Program-made: the position numbers and the translations under genes
Part shown: piece by piece, positions 60,978 to 64,000 of the stretch
Layout of the letters: every line of letters starts with the position of its first letter
Position numbering within the stretch: position 1 is the stretch's first letter
DNA from: Rhabdothermincola sediminis
GTDB taxonomy: Bacteria; Actinomycetota; Acidimicrobiia; Acidimicrobiales; Acidimicrobilacustridaceae
DNA: 64,000 bases
Assembly: GCF_014805525.1 (NCBI RefSeq)
Contig: NZ_JACFSZ010000009.1
Location: 62,001 to 126,000 of the forward strand
Reading direction: 5' to 3'
Notes under the pieces: model-generated
What the model was told of the DNA's origin: nothing
What the model saw: only the letters and a program-made list of their open reading frames with translations
The model's database searches: none

Positions 60978-62432
60978 TCAGCCGGGCAGCACGTTGGACG
61001 GGTCCCACCGGTCGGCACCCTTGGCCGCGTCCGGCGCCAGCCGCTTCGCGATCTCCTGCGCGGTCTGGGGCTTGCCGTACCGGAAGCCCTGCGCCAGGTC
61101 GACGCCGAGCTCGACCAGGAATCGCGCCTGCTCCTCGGTCTCCACCCCTTCGGCCACGGCCAGGCACCCCAGGTCGTGCGCGAGTGAGGCGATGTGCCGG
61201 ACGATCGCGTGGTCCTCCCGCGCGATGCCGAGCCCGCTCACGAAGAGCCGGTCCACCCGGAGCAGGTCGAGCTTCATCTCCCGCAGGACGCTGAGCGAGG
61301 CCTCACCGGTGCCGAAGTCGTCGAGACCGAGCTTGACGCCCTGGTTGCTGAGTGAGCGCAGCCCCGCCCAGACGGCGTCGCGCTGGAACCGGTTGTGGCG
61401 GAGCGCAGCTTCGGTGATGTCGAGGCACAGCTGCCACGGCTCGACGCCGTTGGAGTTGATGGCGCTCGTCACCGCGTCGGTCAACCCGCGGTCGGCCAGC
61501 TCGTGCGGCCCGACGTTGCAGCTGACGAACAGCTTCGGCACGTCGGGGGAGAGGGATTGCCACGCGGCGAGCTGCCAGCAGGCCTGGTTGAGCACCCAGC
61601 GCCCGACCTCCACGATACGGCCGCTCTTCTCGAGTAGCGGCAGGAAGTCGTGCGGGAACAGCATCCCGAGGCTGGTGGTGCCTGGCTGCAGCCAACGGAT
61701 CAGCGCTTCGACGCCGACCAGCTCGTCGTTGTCGAGGCGCACGATGGGCTGGTAGAAGAGCTCGAACTCACCCTGCTCGAAGGCGTCCTGCAGGCGCCTG
61801 TCGTCGATGCGGGTGCTGAACCGGGCCCGCTTGGTCTCGTCGTGGATGATGAACGCGGCGTTGCCCTCACCGCGCGCCTCGACCAGCGCCCCGTACCCGT
61901 CCCGGACCATGTCGTCGAGTTCGTCGTAGTTGTCGGTGCTCACCGCGGCCCCGACGATCGGCCCGATGCGGACCGAGGTCCCACCGATGGTGAACGGCTC
62001 GGAGAGGTGCTCGATCAGGAACCGGGCGATGGTCTCGGCCCCGGCCACGTTCGGCACCTTGGGGATCACGACGCCGAAGACCGCACCCTCGTAGCGGACG
62101 ACGGCGAGCCCGGGGACGTCGATCGCCCGAAGGCGCTCGCCGCCGAGCCGGAGGAGCTCGTCACCCACGTCGGGCCCGAGGGTGTCGTTGACGTCGCGCA
62201 GCGCGGCTGCTTCGACGAGTGCGAGGACTGCCACGGTGCTCTCGGACTTGCTCTCCTCGACCGCTCGCCGCAGGGCAGGCAGGAGCGCGGCCCTGGTCGG
62301 CAAGCCGGTGATGGGGTCGGTGGTCTGATCGGATTCGCTCGGCCCGTCGACGGGTGCTGCCGGGGACCGGAGCAGCCTGCGGAACTTGCCGCCTCGCTCC
62401 GCCTCGCCCGCTGGCTGCGCTGGCTGGTTCAT
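60978..62432 (-). CDS. EAL phosphodiesterase with degenerate GGDEF
   Basis: A 484-residue cytosolic protein. Residues 40-205 form a GGDEF domain whose active-site loop reads RYEGAVFGVV, lacking GGDEF/SGDEF, so it is probably not a cyclase. Residues 225-480 are an EAL domain with VEALIRWLQP, DITEAALR, DDFGTGEASLSVLREMKLDL (Tyr/Ser positions altered) and AVAEGVETEEQARFL, so c-di-GMP hydrolysis is plausible. ATG follows GGAGGGAGG; a GTG one codon earlier is possible. Confidence 0.88.
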   Translation of the reverse strand: MNQPAQPAGEAERGGKFRRLLRSPAAPVDGPSESDQTTDPITGLPTRAALLPALRRAVEESKSESTVAVLALVEAAALRDVNDTLGPDVGDELLRLGGERLRAIDVPGLAVVRYEGAVFGVVIPKVPNVAGAETIARFLIEHLSEPFTIGGTSVRIGPIVGAAVSTDNYDELDDMVRDGYGALVEARGEGNAAFIIHDETKRARFSTRIDDRRLQDAFEQGEFELFYQPIVRLDNDELVGVEALIRWLQPGTTSLGMLFPHDFLPLLEKSGRIVEVGRWVLNQACWQLAAWQSLSPDVPKLFVSCNVGPHELADRGLTDAVTSAINSNGVEPWQLCLDITEAALRHNRFQRDAVWAGLRSLSNQGVKLGLDDFGTGEASLSVLREMKLDLLRVDRLFVSGLGIAREDHAIVRHIASLAHDLGCLAVAEGVETEEQARFLVELGVDLAQGFRYGKPQTAQEIAKRLAPDAAKGADRWDPSNVLPG

Positions 62433-62540
62433 CACCGACCCTCCCTCCGGTAGGCAGCACGAATGCTACGCGCCTGACGGTGGGGACGCCGCGTGGATCG
62501 GCTCGTCCTGGGCCAGCGGTCGAGCTCGTACGGGCGGGAT

Positions 62541-63302
62541 CTACTCGTAGGCCGCGAGCCGTGCTTGCACCTTGGCGAGCAGCTTCGCCAGCTCCGAGTT
62601 GTCTGTGGCGGCCGGGGCGACGACGGTCAGCTCTGTCGCCTGGCTGGCGGCCATGATGTCGTCGGCAGAGGAGACGTTCTCGTTGATGGGGCTGACCACC
62701 GGGCTGGCGAGGCCGTCGTTGCCGACCCGGTCCTGGATGCTGACCGGTTGGAGGTCCTCGGTGCTGACCGGTTGGAGGTCCTCGGTGAACTCATCCAGCA
62801 GGGCGCCCCGGGCTTCGATGCGCTCCACCTCGGCGACGACGTCGACCTCGTCGAGCCGGTCGAGTGCGTCCAGGGGATTGCGATCGAGTGCCACCTCACC
62901 GTTCGACCAGCGGTCGCCTTCGTCCCAGGACGGGCCGGAGTCCCACGACTGATCCGAGCCCCACGACTGGCTCGCGTCGTCCCTCTCGGTCTCGCGGGCG
63001 GCCGCCTGGCCGCCCGCCAGCTGCGAGGGCGGTGTCCAGGTGGGAAGGGGCGCGGCAGGTGAGGAGGTCAGCGGGAGGGACGTTTCACCGATGAGATCGA
63101 GCGGTGTCTCCGCCTTCGAACGCGTGCCCTTGCCAGCGCCTGCCCCCGCTCCATCGGCCGTGCGCCGCAGGACGACCACCCCGGCGAGCACGCCCGCCAC
63201 CAGGACCCCCACGCCGGCGAGGGCATCCACCTTCAGGAAGACCACCGCGGCGACGAGCGCGATGACCGCGACTCCGGCGATGGTCTTTGCTTGTCTTCCC
63301 AC
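62541..63302 (-). CDS. Two-helix membrane protein with low-complexity tail
   Basis: A 253-residue protein. Two N-terminal transmembrane helices (about 7-45) precede a long acidic, probably disordered cytoplasmic region. It includes tandem Trp-Asp segments (QSWGSDQSWDSGPSW) and an exact eight-residue repeat TEDLQPVS encoded by a 24-bp tandem duplication. The C-terminus is a short helix (NSELAKLLAKVQARLAAYE). Function unknown. Confidence 0.65.
   Translation of the reverse strand: MGRQAKTIAGVAVIALVAAVVFLKVDALAGVGVLVAGVLAGVVVLRRTADGAGAGAGKGTRSKAETPLDLIGETSLPLTSSPAAPLPTWTPPSQLAGGQAAARETERDDASQSWGSDQSWDSGPSWDEGDRWSNGEVALDRNPLDALDRLDEVDVVAEVERIEARGALLDEFTEDLQPVSTEDLQPVSIQDRVGNDGLASPVVSPINENVSSADDIMAASQATELTVVAPAATDNSELAKLLAKVQARLAAYE
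62740..62787. repeat. 24-bp exact tandem repeat inside a coding region
   Basis: GCTGACCGGTTGGAGGTCCTCGGT is the repeat unit in part: it occurs at 62740-62763 and again at 62764-62787, encoding TEDLQPVS twice in the membrane protein gene. Confidence 0.8.
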
Positions 63303-63464
63303 TCGATCACCTCCGCGTTCGCGGCTTTCGCGGCGTGCACACCGGGACCCGCGACGGCGGGTACCACCTCTACGTCCTCTCTATCGGCAGATCGTGGCGG
63401 TTCTCCAGCGCGAAATTGCCCGAATGGGCCGGGCGCCGGGGGACCGGGTGGACGGCGAGCCGGC

Positions 63465-64000
63465 CTAGGAGCGCGGCAGCCCGAGGATCCGCTGGGCGAT
63501 GACGTTCTTGTTGACCTGGGTGGTCCCCCCGGCGATCGTCAGGGCCCGGGTGTACACCCGGTCGCGACCCCATTCGCCGGCGTTGGCGTCGGGGCCGAGC
63601 AACTCGGCGGCGATCAGGCCCAGGTCCTGCTCCAGCTCGCTCCACACCAGTTTGGCGACGCTCGACTCGGGGCCCGCCGCCCGGCCGTGGAGCGCACCCG
63701 ACACGGCCCGTTCCGCGAGCAGCTTGAGGTACTCGCCTTCGAGGTACGCCCGGGCCAGGCGCCGGCGCACCCCCGGGTCGCTGGTGAGGGGCCGACCGTC
63801 GACCTGCAGGTCACGAGCGGTGCCGATCAGCCTGCCGATCTTGGCCCGCACCCCGAGGTGCAGGTTGGCCACCCCGGCCCGCTCGTGGGCCAGGGTGGTC
63901 ATCGCCACCCGCCAGCCCTCGTTCTCCGGGCCGAGCAGGTTGCCCACCGGCACCCGCACGTCGATGAAGAGGATCTCGTTGAACTCCCGCTCACCGGTGA
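63465..64000 (-). CDS. Acyl-CoA dehydrogenase, C-terminal part
   Basis: The reading frame stays open to the window edge, encoding GEREFNEILFIDVRVPVGNL then the C-terminal helical domain. The end is a standard FadE-type motif, ALTIAGGTTQVNKNVIAQRILGLP. The catalytic Glu is not identifiable in this part. It belongs to the acyl-CoA dehydrogenase family used in fatty acid or steroid beta-oxidation. The start and N-terminal domains lie outside the window. Confidence 0.88.
   Translation of the reverse strand, partial: TGEREFNEILFIDVRVPVGNLLGPENEGWRVAMTTLAHERAGVANLHLGVRAKIGRLIGTARDLQVDGRPLTSDPGVRRRLARAYLEGEYLKLLAERAVSGALHGRAAGPESSVAKLVWSELEQDLGLIAAELLGPDANAGEWGRDRVYTRALTIAGGTTQVNKNVIAQRILGLPRS

Noticed and set aside
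62740-62787. Tandem repeat considered as a CRISPR-like or satellite array
   Set aside because: Only two units, in frame, in the coding region of a low-complexity tail.

Overview
This 64 kb window is a high-GC actinobacterial chromosome segment, most likely from the class Acidimicrobiia or a close relative. The lineage call is inference. It rests on a mycothiol-conjugate amidase, three luciferase-like (LLM class) F420-type oxidoreductases, two nitronate-monooxygenase-like flavoproteins, a wax-ester-synthase/DGAT acyltransferase, a geranylgeranyl-reductase-type flavoprotein, an LPXTG-anchored hydrolase and many acyl-CoA enzymes. Genes are dense, lie on both strands and often overlap by 4 nt.

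Layout. 1-11 kb holds membrane and housekeeping genes: LemA, a YbhB-like lipoprotein, a double PhoU/TrkA-C protein, an NfeD-SPFH pair, Mca, a TetR-nitronate monooxygenase pair, a tandem GNAT, a ChbG-like deacetylase, a secreted nuclease and a thiolase. 11-17 kb holds an amidase, a TesB-like thioesterase, an LLM oxidoreductase and two tandem, evidently duplicated TetR regulators facing an AT-rich region with inverted repeats. 17-31 kb holds an LPXTG-anchored CocE/S15 hydrolase, a Mug-type DNA glycosylase cluster, a Ser/Thr kinase, a WS/DGAT acyltransferase, a DsbA-like protein, a PAP2 phosphatase and a RecB-like nuclease. 31-39 kb holds a glutaryl-CoA-dehydrogenase-like enzyme, an alkaline-phosphatase-superfamily protein that looks circularly permuted, a MacB-like ABC exporter and an SDR.

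The most distinctive part is 39-53 kb. A 565-bp gene-free stretch contains a palindromic repeat, a 70-bp remnant of an IS3-family end and the 3' part of a tRNA-Val-like gene. It leads into arsR, an arsD fused to an AhpD-type domain, and arsA. These are followed by a three-subunit molybdopterin oxidoreductase (Fe-S, NrfD-type membrane and Tat-exported Mo subunits) and a complete pstSCAB phosphate transporter preceded by Pho-box-like direct repeats. The block ends at a recD 3' fragment cut by a degenerate IS3-family element, which has itself landed in another copy of the palindromic repeat. The block reads as an arsenic island: sensing and metal handling (arsR/D/A), a candidate arsenate, arsenite or sulfur-compound redox complex, and phosphate-selective uptake. 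No arsenite efflux pump is in the window.

53-64 kb returns to lipid and xenobiotic metabolism: an acyl-CoA synthetase, acyl-CoA dehydrogenases, an LLM oxidoreductase, a second nitronate monooxygenase with a 24-bp palindromic operator-like site, a PaaI thioesterase, a menaquinone/geranylgeranyl-reductase-like enzyme and an EAL protein with a degenerate GGDEF. An acyl-CoA dehydrogenase gene runs off the right end.
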